Of a stretch of DNA of 64,000 nucleotides, positions 1 through 11,348 are shown piece after piece (positions within the stretch are counted from its first letter, which is position 1; each line of letters begins with the position of its first letter). The stretch spans positions 1,488,001 through 1,552,000 of the forward strand of contig NC_085890.1 in NCBI RefSeq assembly GCF_035222375.1, written 5' to 3'. The notes beneath the pieces were generated by a model. That model searched no databases. It saw nothing but the letters and a program-made list of their open reading frames with translations, and was not told where the DNA came from. The stretch is from Podospora pseudocomata. Lineage: Eukaryota; Ascomycota; Sordariomycetes; Sordariales; Podosporaceae. A program made the translations under genes and the position numbers.

Positions 1-576
1 GACGACGGAACAGGGGATGAGCTCTCCGTCCCCTTGGGAACCACAGCTTTTGTCTCGTCATGCACCTCCTACGACATCCTCTCCCCCAAAGACCAAGCCT
101 TTTGTCGTTCCACCCGCGTGGAATACGCCCCCCACCCCTACATCTGGATGTCAGGCGCCAAATCCCGCTCTGACGGACTGGGTATGGTCTCCCAAGGCAA
201 AGAGATACCTCTCGGGGACCTTCCCCCTATTGAACAAGACAAGATCCAGATTTTGCCCATGTGCTGGAAGAATCCTGTCACGGGAAAGCTAGCGCTGCAG
301 GTGCACCCTTCTGCGATTAGAAAGTTGCACTTGGCTGATGGGACGGTGATTGAGGATTTGGCGGAGGTGAGGGAGATTGTGCATAGGCTGCAGAGGCCGG
401 GGATTGCACCCGAGTATGTCTACGCGCATGACTGGGAGGAGGGGGATTTTGTGCTTTTCCACAACAGGGGGGTGTTGCATAGTGTTGTGGGCGCGTTTGC
501 CGAGGAGGAGGTGAGGTTGTTTAGGCAGTGCAATGTTGCGGCGAGTGAGTTTCCTTTAGGGCCTGATGATGAGTAG
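1..576 (+). CDS. xanA: XanA-type xanthine/2-oxoglutarate dioxygenase, C-terminal part (5' end outside the window)
   Basis: The frame is open from base 1 to the TGA/TAG region at 574-576, so this is the last 191 residues of a gene that starts outside the window. It is a TauD/TfdA-fold Fe(II)- and 2-oxoglutarate-dependent dioxygenase. Near the end is the distal metal-ligand block HNRGVLHSVVGAF, followed by RLFRQCN. Published work on Aspergillus XanA gives the distal iron ligand as H340, the 2-oxoglutarate-binding arginine as R352 and substrate contacts as Q356 and N358. Counting from the His in VLHSVV here puts Arg at +12, Gln at +16 and Asn at +18, the same spacing. XanA converts xanthine to uric acid in the cytoplasm, replacing xanthine dehydrogenase in some fungi. 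The first iron-ligand pair (HxD) is not in the window. The first half is C-rich on the coding strand and the second half G/T-rich. A generic TauD enzyme is the alternative; the spacing makes XanA more likely. Confidence 0.78.
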   Translation, partial: DDGTGDELSVPLGTTAFVSSCTSYDILSPKDQAFCRSTRVEYAPHPYIWMSGAKSRSDGLGMVSQGKEIPLGDLPPIEQDKIQILPMCWKNPVTGKLALQVHPSAIRKLHLADGTVIEDLAEVREIVHRLQRPGIAPEYVYAHDWEEGDFVLFHNRGVLHSVVGAFAEEEVRLFRQCNVAASEFPLGPDDE

Positions 577-1315
577 ATCAAGCTAAGGGTTCGACGAGAG
601 GAGGGGAGGTTAAGGGTTTAGACTGTTTTGTGCTTTCTTTGAGATTTAGATAGGTAGTTTTGTTTAGCGTGCAATAGGTATTATCATCCTTTCTTTTTTA
701 AATATCAGCGCTTGAGAGTGATGAGACACAGCTGAGGCAATAGAACAACCATTACTGTCGTTTAGGGCAGGGGAACAAGTAAATTCAATCATTTTCTTTT
801 CTTTCTCATGACCGAGACCCTCACCAACCCGAAACACCATCCCCCTCCTCAACCTACCTGTACTTAACTCTCATGACAGCCTGAGATATACACACAATGT
901 CAGACAAATCAACTAATAGAATAGCAGGTAAAGACAGGGCAAAACAAATACCCATAAAAATAAAAAATAAAAATAAATTAACAAAACCCCATGATATCAT
1001 CAACCATTCATGTCGTCATTCCTATGCCTAAAACAATGCCTCTGCTTCTCGATGCCCCTTCATCCATCACCACATCACGTCAGGTACCAACTTGTACAAA
1101 GTTCATTCAAATCATAACTTCATAACAGAAATTCTTCCCTCTCCCAACGTAATGATCGCTTCGCTTCGCTTTGTTTGCTTGTGGTAGTGGTGGTGGTGAC
1201 ACACGTGATAAAGAAAAGTTGACGAGATCCAGAATGTCCCAAGAAAAAAGAATAAGAAATACAATAAAATAGCCAAAGAAAAATCCAAAAATGACGACAA
1301 GAAAAAACCAAAACG
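577..1315. other. Convergent intergenic region between the dioxygenase and the RBR ligase
   Basis: This gap separates two gene 3' ends. It is AT-rich in the middle (about 940-1000, runs of aaaat/aataa) and should hold both transcript ends. AATAAA-like words occur around 950-975 and 1262. No coding sequence is supported: the short ORFs on both strands have no recognisable motif. Confidence 0.6.
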
Positions 1316-4300
1316 CTATCCCACAATCGTCGCAGGGCCACCTCCTCCCATTGTATCCTCAGGCGGGCCAGGTTCAATATAATTCACCCACTCCGACACC
1401 CGATGCAAGCCTCTCCCAGATCCGCTCAGGCCAGCCTGCATCGAGGGCTTGGCCTCAGTCTTGTTGTGCTCCCGGTGAGCTTGCGTGGCCCGTCTTCGGA
1501 TGTGAGGAGCACGGGCAGAACCCCCGCTGGGATCCCACTCATGCAGTCCCATGCCCATGCCCGGGGGACCAAACCATTCAGGTGTCGGTCCTCCTGGATG
1601 ACGGCCGGAGACGTACATGTCCTCCTCCATGGTGTGCCTGCGAGGCATATGCGAAATAGCCGGTGGCGGCACCGGAGCGACCGGAATTGATGGACCACCT
1701 CCGTGTCCGTGCATCATTGCTGCTGCCGGGTGCGATGCGGTGCGAGAAAGAGGCGGTGGTCCTCTTGTAGGACTCAGCGGCCCCTGGGGCACCATCGCAC
1801 TCATCATGCCCATGTGTCCCATGTGTCCGGGCGGTCCGACAGGGCCAACTCCGATGGTGGTCATAGGAGCAGGTGGGACGGCGTGGCCCATCCCGCCCAT
1901 GTGGTAGGCTCCTGGACTCTGTCTGCTCTCCGGGTTGAAACGATCGGCGAGCCGTTTGTCGAATGACGACGCTCGGCGTCTCTCGGGCGAAGGAGCACGG
2001 AGTCTATCGTCAGGATGAGCCAGCTGTCTTTCGGGCATTGCCATGTGCCTCTCTGGCATCTGCTGTTGTTGTCTTTCCGGCATCGGGGCGTGCCTTTCCG
2101 ACATGGAGGCGTAGCGGTCAGGAGTGGCCATGTGTCGTTCAGGAAGCTGCATGTGTCTATCGTGGGGTGCCATGTGCCTTTCTGGGATCTGCATGTGCCT
2201 CTCGGGCGCGAGCATGTGTCGTGGCTTCTGCGGAATCTCCATCGCCATGGGTGCTCCTCTTTCTGGGGATGGGAAACGCGTCGGGACTTGCCAACCATCG
2301 GGTGACTCTTCGCGCCGCTCCTGAGCAAATGGATGGTGTCTATCCAAAGAACGCGGCCGTCTCGCAGTAGGGAATGTTTGTCGTCTTTCGGGCGAGTACG
2401 GTCTCCGTCTGTCGGCTGTGTAGTTCTCGGCAGCAAACTCCTCATATCGCTCCGGCGAAGCATAGCGCGCCGCTCTTTGAGCATAGGCCTCGGAGGCATA
2501 ATCAGCGCGCGGCGCGGCCCGAGATGGTACTCGGTCGAAGGCGGGGCGTGAGGGTGGCTCAAATGCCGAACGAGGCGGTGGCGGCGCCATGGGAACATGT
2601 GTTTGCGGAGGTGATGGTGCAACAACCGTTGCAGCCCTCCCAGCTCGGAAATCACCGTTTCCAAAAGACGCTCCGCGGCTCCGAGCTTCGATGCGTCGTC
2701 GGGGTTGTTCTTCAAAGTCAAAGACGTTGACACCTGCCCTTCCTCCACCGTACTCGGCCTGCTCATCGACATGACCAAAGGCATCATCAAAAGAATGCAT
2801 CCGGCGAGCATGATGAGGTTCTTCACGGACTTCCATACGCCGAGCAAGATATGGTTCTTCCTCGTAGCTCGATGGGCGAGGCTTTACAGTGCCTGCATAA
2901 GAGGCCGGGAATCCCGACCGTAGAGCCTGGGGAGAGGGAACACGAGATGCGTACTTCGGCGCAGATGCAAAGGGATTCGGGGGTTCGTCCATCGGCGTCC
3001 TCATGCGGTCTGCGGCTGCTCGAGGTACAGCTTGGACCGAGTTATTCGTCATGGGGCATGCGCACGATTTCCACGGACCGCCGCAGAGCATACAGAACTG
3101 AGCACCACAACGGCTGATAGGGACAGGGTATTAGCTGGGAACCATCATGATTGCGGTGGCATGGAACCTGGACTTACCACTTCATATGGTTGCAGCCTTC
3201 AGCGAGTTCGACCATGTGATGGCACTGATAACAGGTCTGGTATGTATCTCGCTTGGATTGCGGCATGAACTGTGCTGTGTTCTCATCGCCTGGGCAATTG
3301 TACTGCGGATGCCACAGTCCATGGCAAGCACAGCAGACTTTTGTTTTGCAGTGACTGCATTTTGCCTGCCCACGCCCGTTCTCCTGACGAATGTTGTCGG
3401 GCTGGAACCACCTGCCACACCGTTCCTCTGGACAATATATGCGGCTTCTGGTCGTATACTCACGGTATTTTCGGTTCCACTCGGCTTTGAAATCTTCACC
3501 CAGCAGTTTGTCGACGTGCTTTGGTGGGATGGGCTCTGCGGTACAACATCGAGGGGGCATATGCTGTGGGCCTCGGAGAGACAGCTCAAAGCTGCGCACC
3601 AGGCAAGTGTTGCACATGCGATGTGCGCACTTGAGCTTGGCTGTGTTCTCGACCAGAGTCTTGTTGTCTCTGCATGAGACACAAGTGGTAAACCTCTTGG
3701 GTTGTTGCCTCTCCAACTGCATGTTATTGGCAGCTGTCGGATCGGCAAACATGGACCGCTTGGAGCTGAAGCTCTGTGACGACGCATGGTGTGACCCTTC
3801 TATGGTGGTGTTGGCTCTTCTGAACACTGAAGGGGCCCTCGACACATAAGCGTCTGACTCATACTGCCTGGTCGACGGTCTATCGCCAGGGTTAGCTACT
3901 ACTAAGAAATACTGCCTATTCGGAGGCGGTTGACAATACCTTCTGGTTCGGGATTTGGACCGTGCCCGGTCGCCATCGAGACTCGGAGCACGAGAAACGT
4001 CTCTCGGACGACGATAGGCATCCGGCTTCACCGACGCAGCTCGAGAGGGTGCTCGGGAAGGGGCTCGGGATTGAGCTCGCGATCTTCCTACACCTACCGA
4101 TTGCTCATACCTTGTCGATGCAAAATCCGGCTCCGGATCTGGATCCTCATAGACGACCTCAATTTCGGGCTCCTCTGTGCGCCGGTTGAGGCGCTCATGC
4201 ATGGACGGTGCGGGAGGGGGTACCGGGGCGGTGGGAACAGCCGGAGGCTTCCTTCTCCGGGTAGGCTGTTGAATAACCACTTCCTCCAAAGAATCCTCGG

Positions 4301-4913
4301 TCACGTCAGTTTCGCCCTCAGAATCGGACATGGAAGTGCGGGGTGAGCGCCTAGATTCAGGAGTGGACCTGTAGCGGTGAGCGGAGCGAGAACTCTGGTC
4401 GCGACGAGATGCCATCGTCTGACGGCTTGCTGGCCGCGATGGACGTATAGGCGGCTCATCATCATCGTCGTCGTCGTCATATGAAGGGCGATGTTGCATA
4501 CGGCGGGCCATGGCCTTGGTGTCGACCAAGGGCACGGTGGAGTTGGGCCGCATGGCAGCAGTCCGATGTCGAGAACGGGACGGCGGCTTGGACGGGAGGT
4601 CGGAGTCCTCGGAGTCGGTGGGACTCGGGAGCTGTTGACGCTGCTTCGAAGGACGTCGAGATGGTTGCTGCTGCTTGGGAGGCGACGCTTGGGCGTCGTC
4701 TGAGTCGTCAGAGGACTCGACAATGTCTATGTCTATGTCTATATCCCCATGACGTTTCGGGTGAGGCGACGGACGGGGTCGTGGCCCACTGGCTGATGTC
4801 CAATCGTTTTGGGACTGGGGCTCCGGCTTGGGAGATTTTCCTGTGCGCTTCTTCCGCACACTGCTTCGCGAAGTCCTAGGCCCGCCCTGTTGCTGGTCTT
4901 CGACGTCGGCCAT
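1316..4913 (-). CDS. RBR (RING-IBR-RING) E3 ubiquitin ligase with long disordered arms
   Basis: Two exons on the minus strand, 4913-3178 and 3113-1316, with one 64-base intron (3114-3177, GTAAGT to CAG), give 1177 residues. The start is the ATG at 4913. Residues 1-400 are basic, Ser/Arg/Pro-rich and probably disordered. RING1 starts near residue 411 (CVSC, then C-H-C-C ligands). The IBR zinc domain is about 480-545. RING2 is about 561-590 and is split by the intron: joining the exons restores GCNHMKCRCGAQFCMLCG, which confirms the splice. In this family ubiquitin passes from an E2 to the RING2 cysteine before reaching the substrate; the matching residue is Cys574 in GCNHM, so the enzyme looks active. 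The C-terminal 580 residues are low complexity and contain a block of PERHM-type hexa/heptapeptide repeats (genomic about 2015-2235). I see no domain that names a substrate, so the biological role is unknown. Confidence 0.9.
2010..2240 (-). repeat. In-frame PERHM/PDRHM coding repeat in the RBR ligase
   Basis: About eleven degenerate copies of a six- to eight-codon unit encode variations of Pro-Glu-Arg-His-Met with spacers such as QI, AP, QL, AT, SM and AM. The unit is imperfect at DNA level but periodic in protein. It lies in the disordered C-terminal arm, outside the zinc-binding modules. Confidence 0.8.
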
Positions 4914-7900
4914 TCGATCGACTCGTCTTGGTCCCCGTATTACTCGCTCACTTCAACGACAACAGGACACCGGGTCTGGAGTCTGATGGGGCACTCTGAG
5001 TGCCTCTGTGCCGCGGTAGGTGGACGGTGGAAGAGAATTGCGACGGGGGGTAGACGAAGCGTCGGCCAGATGGTCCAGTGTGGTTGGACGGCGGAGGCGG
5101 GTCTGCAGATGCCCCAGAGCTGCGATTGGGCTCACTGGCTTCCCACTTGGACCACTTGCATTGCCAGCACAACACAATTCCTTCCGACAGCCCACGGTGC
5201 CACCCCTTGGCTTTGCCCTGGGCTCGCCCTAACCACGGATGAAAAACCGGCAGCAGCCTAATAAATACCTGACCCGTCCTAGCTTGCAAGTGCTCTCTGC
5301 AGACAGCTGAAGGATCACCAGCTTTGGGCACCGCCGAGAACCGTGGTGGAGGGATCAGGCCTGATGCGGGAGTTCGGTCGGGTGGAGGAAAAGCGAGCGG
5401 GTCGGTCGTGGGCAAGGTGAGGTGAGTGAGGAGAGACGAGAGGGAAAGATGAGATGAGGGTGATGACGGCCTGAGGCCTCGACCGTCGGAACGCTGTCTG
5501 GGTGCTTGGGTCCTTCGCTTGCAGTGTTAGTGGAGAAAACCCCCCTTCCGAAGCATCAGTTGCTGGCCTTCTTCCAATGGGACTGCTATCACCTCACGAC
5601 GCAGCTGACAGGCTAGAGTCGCGACCACTGTGACGCAGCCGACTATTGGACACAACGATCCCCGACTGAAAAGGAGATGGCTGAACGCAGAGAGGCGAGC
5701 TGTCACATCACGTGATGCGGGCTTCGACAGTCCCAATGGCAGCACATTCCTGGACCCCCAGCTCATGCCAGCAGCCTCTTGTTGGAGAAAGCTGGAGGAG
5801 GGAGAAAACAGGTTCTGGTTTGCCGCGCTTATTTGCGTCAAGGCAACGATCAGATTGCCGGGAAGTGTCAGCTGGAAGACAATGTTAGGGTCAATGGATC
5901 GGGGGCCTCTATAACCCTTGAATCAAGGGTCTTGAATGCAGAGTGTTTTGTCAGAAAGCCATACCAGCGTCAAGAGAATCGCTGTCCTTTGGTTTGAAAA
6001 CCACTCTCCAACACCCAATTTGAGGGCTTTCGAGCTGTTGATCATGCGAATAGCTGTTAGGCCTGATCCTAGTGTCGACCCAAAAGGAGGGGCTGTCTTG
6101 ACGACGATCCTTCCCCGCATTCTGTCATGGAGTGGCCAGTGCGGCCCCGGCCTCCAACACAACACAAGCCGTTCAGCGGCACGGGCGGAGGAACGACACG
6201 GACGGCAGCGGATCCCGTCCTATCGGGCGCAGGGGCCTTCCCCGGAGATCGATTCTCGGCGCTTGGAAACATCTTCGGCACCGAAGACTCCACGGTCCAA
6301 ACCTCAAGCTTGACCGAAGACCGATGTATTCACGGACCGGCCGTCCTCCACAGCAACAGGAAGGACGGAGCACATCCTTATGGTTAACGATTACCCAAAT
6401 GGCTCCGAAGTCCACATGCCGGCGCTCCTCCGCTTCTAGCCTCCAGCGACTGCCACTTTACCCCATCATCAGATGCTGAAATGCCTCACGGGACTCCGAT
6501 CAGCTGCAGGGGAAGATGCCAAAGCAACCATATCCCGACTCCCGAGACATGATTCCATCATTTGGTTGCACAACGGAGTCAACTACCGGCACACGGTACT
6601 GTACAGCACATTATGCCGTGGAACGCAAGACGGCGAACTGACCGGTCCGGGACATGCTCAAACGGAGGAGCCGGCAGTCGCAGCTTTCATCAGAATGGGC
6701 TCACCTTGAAGGCAACGTGATACAAGCCTTTTTGCCTGCTGCGGCGAAGGCTATCGGTATGACGGTGCGAGACTGGCTGCCCATTGACACAGTAGTATCC
6801 CCAATAAACGACACCCAAGACAAAAACCGACCGTTGAACAAGTTCCATCCCGTCCAAGATGCAACGATAAAAACACCAATATGGAACCCTCTGAGCATGG
6901 ACGTCGGGATTGATCCCGAAAACTTGAGGCTTTAGCAAAAGCATCACCGACACTACAGAAGGCTGATGTAACTTTCAGATGTATCGCACTCGCTAATCAT
7001 GCAACAAAACACTCAAGAGTCCACTACCGTACCTTACATTACCTACATTACCACTACCCACAAAGCCAGCGGCATTGAAAATTAAAAGGAGAAGAGCCAA
7101 AATGGACCCTTTGACGTTGCACTGTCGGCCCTATTTTTTCGCCGTGACTGGCCTTGACACCCAGCAAAGGTAGGCCAGCGTAGCTTTCACAACCCATCTC
7201 GGATCGGACCATGATGAAATCATCATTATCATGCTAAATCAAGACGTCAACCACCATCTAAGAGGCCAGCGACGAATCTGACTGCCGGAATAATATGCAC
7301 ACTTCTCCCACCACCCTACCTGGATGAAACAAGGTAAGTCGAGCCGTCTCCATGTACTGTTCCGGTTCCACCACGTGGTTCCCCGAAAAGAAGCAGTACA
7401 ATAACTTGGTTTCTAACAACGCCCATACAACTCTACACAACGTTAGACAGGCATTGATTGCCTTGTGCCCAACAAACATGTCGTATCACGGGCAGGTCTT
7501 CCGTGACTGCCTTGTATCAGCACTACGGAAATCTGCTACAACTACCACCAGCCCTTTTGGTCTCGGAGTTGAGTGCTCAGGCCTGGTTGTAATGCTAGAA
7601 TGACCGATTCACTGTTGATTGCTCGCGCATACCTCGCTGATTTCATCGTCAAGACGGTGAGGTTGAGGAGGTACAAACATCTACATCGATAACTACTCAC
7701 ACTAACGAAGGGGAATTGCCCGCTCTTGGACCCAACGGCACCAAGCGAGATCACGTCTGTCTTCTTCCAGACCCCCGGAATCATCGCTTCTGATATAGAC
7801 GGTTCCCTAGGCTTGGTACGTGGGATCATATGGAGATTCCTCCTCGTTTCGTTTCAGCTTGAGGAAATATTCCTATCTTTCGTCCGATGTCATCTCGGTC

Positions 7901-10026
7901 CCATCTCATCACATAATGACAGATGTGATAAGATCTGACAAAGCAAAACGGTTGTCTGAAGCCTTGCCGGCTCCATCCGATCTCATATCGTTCAGGTACG
8001 CCATCTACCGTCCAAGGAAACGGTACCTGAATATCAAACCCCAGCTAGCTTAGCCAGACCACCTCGTCACATCGCATACTGCAGATCTAGTCCATCATGT
8101 CTTCATGATCAGGGTCTCACTCCGGTCCACATTCACATCTACACCCCTTCTGGTACGCACAGCACAACCCGAAAACGCTCGGAAACTTGGACACCACCGT
8201 GAGGCCAGGTATAGCTATCGTACACCTCAGCTTCACACCCCTCGATCCCGCAATATTCGCCGCCTATCCACCATCATAAACCACCAGCAGCCTCACTTGA
8301 TCACCACATGAACCTCGCTACCACAACCCCATCATCTCCGGTCAAAGCTCAGGGTAGGTAGGTAAGTAGTCGTGGTAAGGTAGTGTAGCACAACTGCACC
8401 CTTTTTCCTTCATGGCCACAGTCAGTCAGAACTGACCAAATCTCGGAGAATAAAAAACAAGAAAAAATTCACGCCTTTGTCAGCAATTACCAGACACAAC
8501 AACCGACCCCAGCCACCACCATATGCCACACGCCTCCCCTATTTGGCCACTCACTTCATACTAATGCGTGTAAAAACACGGCCTCGGAACTCCAGGCCGA
8601 AGATCCCCATCAGCATCTCCGTCCGCACATAGCCATCACCACACACATCACGCGCATACGCCAACTAGACCTGACCTTGACCAAGAAGGCAACCAACCCC
8701 CCTCTGCCTCGCCACGCCTCGTCGAGCAATGATTGTCCCAAAAGAGGTTCTCTCTCATCCTCACAGGTGGCGCACATTTTCCGAGCCGTGTTTCTCTCCT
8801 CCTTGTCGTGCACTGAAGAGAGCACATATCCCAAAACAGGCCGCTCCACACCTTAACCTACGTAGGCACCTACCAACCTAGACAGTGCACATGGTGAACG
8901 AACTCCCGTCCGTAACCCACAATACATTGATCCTCCAGTCTTCCTGCGCGCAACATATCCCCCCTCCCATCCCGAGTCCGAGTTCACAACTCCACACTGC
9001 CCAAAAAAAACCAGAAAACCGGTCGTCGTTGCAGCAGAACCTTTTGTCCAAATTCTGCAGGTCATCTCGTTTCGTGCTAGTTTCGTCTCATGTTTTTTAT
9101 CCTCTTCGTCCCGCCCCTTCACCCCATCCACAACGGTTGGTCGGTTTTGGTTGGCGGTGGTGGTGGTTGTCAAAAAACAGGCCAGCAAATAAATTCTCCT
9201 ACCGAGCACCGACTATCGAGAGTTAGGGTCTTGTCAAACGTTCAAGAATCCCACCCCCTCCCTGTCTGGCGTTAACAAGTACATGACTGGAGGGGGGGGA
9301 TTTTGGGGAACTTTACGGTCAAGGGTTTGAAAGAAGCCCCTCCAGGGTTAGACAGACGTTTGTGGATACCTCGTAGAAAAAAGAGTTATCCAAAACCAAG
9401 TATCTCCCCTTCAGCCAAGGCAAAAAAAAAAAAAAACGGTTTTCCTCTTCCGCGATCAGCCACCACCGCCATGGCGGCTGGAAAACTCAACGGTCTTCTT
9501 TCTTTCTTCCTTTAACGGTCAATCGCTCGGCACCGCTCGTCGCCCCTTTTTCTCAGCGGTGGAGTCTGGCTGCTGATCCGCAAGACTGCCAACATCGTCA
9601 CATTCACATCGACAAGTCCAACACATCAATCGTAGTGTTTCTGACAGCCATTTTGATATGTATATATATATATGAATAAGAATGGGGTATGTAAACTAAA
9701 CAGAAAAAAAGTTACAACATCAAGAATAAAACCCCCTTTCCCCCTAGTCAAAAAAAAAATGGCAATGTTGCCCAAAAAGAAGTGAAACAAAAAAAAAAGA
9801 AGTGGTATCCCAACTGAAGAACAACAAAAAAAGGTATTCATGCAACATCTCTGTAGGCAAATCCAATTTCCAAACCCGTTTCCCCCGCCTCCCAACCCCA
9901 GAGTTCCTTCCGACTGTCCCCAACCCCTGGTGTGCGTGTGTGTCATCGTAGAGTGGTTTCCAATCCCCATATATATATGACATATAAAAGACTTTGGCGT
10001 TGCGTTGATGTTGTTGTGTTGTCGTA

Positions 10027-10051
10027 TGTGTGTGTGTGTGTGTGTGTGTGT
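10027..10051. repeat. (TG)n microsatellite
   Basis: About 12 uninterrupted TG dinucleotides in non-coding sequence. Confidence 0.95.
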
Positions 10052-10203
10052 ACGTCCTCCGTTACATTTTCACAATTCACCCATGGATATTCTTAGAAGC
10101 CCCCGTCTCGTAAACCACGCCCCCCCCTCCCATCCTCTCGTATCGTTGCAGAAGAGAAACCCATCCGCCACCAGCCAGCCGCCACTTATTGCCAACTCCA
10201 AGA

Positions 10204-10255
10204 GATGATGATGATGATGATGAAAAAAATGTCAATGATGATGATGATGATGATA
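10204..10255. repeat. (ATG)n trinucleotide repeat, two blocks
   Basis: Two runs of ATG/GAT repeats (about 10204-10222 and 10235-10255) are separated by a short A-rich spacer. The Met- or His-rich ORFs across them are artefacts of the repeat. Confidence 0.9.
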
Positions 10256-11348
10256 TGTTACCTGATTTTTCTTGACCACCTGCCCCGGGATGAAAGATTG
10301 AGAAAACAAGAGAAAAGAATTGATATAAACCCCCTGACCCAGCCAGCAACATATGGCCACCCCTCCGTCACCGTTGTGCTGTTGTCGTTTCAAGTTGAAG
10401 ATAAAAGTATGATGAAACCCATAATCGAATAAAACGGGTCGGATGAACAACCCCCAGAATGGAAAGGATGAGTTGAATTGATGATTAGACAACGTCCTAA
10501 AATGCGGGGAGAAGGCGGGGTGAAAACATGGGGTAACGGGGGACCGGCCCGAAAACCCCGGTCCCAAGGACAATCCGTTCAATTTGCGACCGCCAACTCC
10601 AAAGAAAACGGAGGTGTGTGTGATTAGCCCGGAAAAGGATTCGCACTCACTCCCACACTCTCACACACACCATCATCATCGTCCGGGCCTTGTTTTCTGC
10701 GAAGACGGGGAACATGTGTTTGCTGAGAAATTGCACCGAAAAGTTGTATCGTTTGTTATGCGGAAAATGTCGGTGTTGTTTCGTCCACGAGATGCGCACC
10801 TATCGGGGCACCCGCCCCGGCGCGTGGTAACCCAGGCCCGCTCGAGTCGTCCGATGGATGAACCGGCTTGTTTTCGCCTTGGACGTCCACCACGCCCCGG
10901 GTCTTTACCCCTCGGTTTTGCATGTGTCATTGTCGTCCATTTCCTCCCCCCGTCTTTATCGGACCCGATGTCGGGTTTGTGATATCGGACAACGTAGGAA
11001 CCTGACAGCAACTGGGGTACCGAAGAATTGCGCAAGTTATGTGACGGTTTTTCGATTTTCGTAGATGAAGGTCCTTGCTGATATCGCCTTCAGACAATGC
11101 ATGCTCCGGCGGGATGCTAGGTGTTCGTACCAAATGTGCAGCGGCTACATGCGCACCTTCAGTAATAAGCGAATGGCGGCGTGGGGTCTTTTGCAACCCG
11201 GCAAGCGGCTGTCTTTCCCACAAGACCGGAAACGTGGTTCATGGGAGCGTTAGGCGAGACATATATGTCAGTGTTGGTAATCAGGGCTGGTGATGCGGGT
11301 TCGGGGTGCGGGTGTCCGGACTGGGCTGTCCTTGATTGCCGCAAGGGC

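Larger units (their letters stand above)
4914..11348. other. 6.4 kb gap without a recognisable gene
   Basis: This lies upstream of the RBR ligase and downstream of the transcription factor. Its first 600 bases should contain the RBR promoter. I read all frames and found no domain, no multi-exon pattern and no codon bias like the neighbours. It holds simple repeats: a 15-A tract at 9422-9436, a short TA run near 9658-9673, (TG)n at 10027-10051 and ATG/GAT runs at 10204-10255. A tract of tandem GTAGGTA words lies near 8353-8368. Non-coding transcripts cannot be excluded. Confidence 0.5.

Noticed and set aside
1861-2847. 328-codon minus ORF in another frame of the RBR gene
   Set aside because: Shadow frame created by the repetitive Arg/His-rich coding sequence of the RBR exon.
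3147-3677. 176-codon plus ORF opposite the RBR zinc modules
   Set aside because: Antisense of a confirmed RING-IBR exon and crosses its intron.
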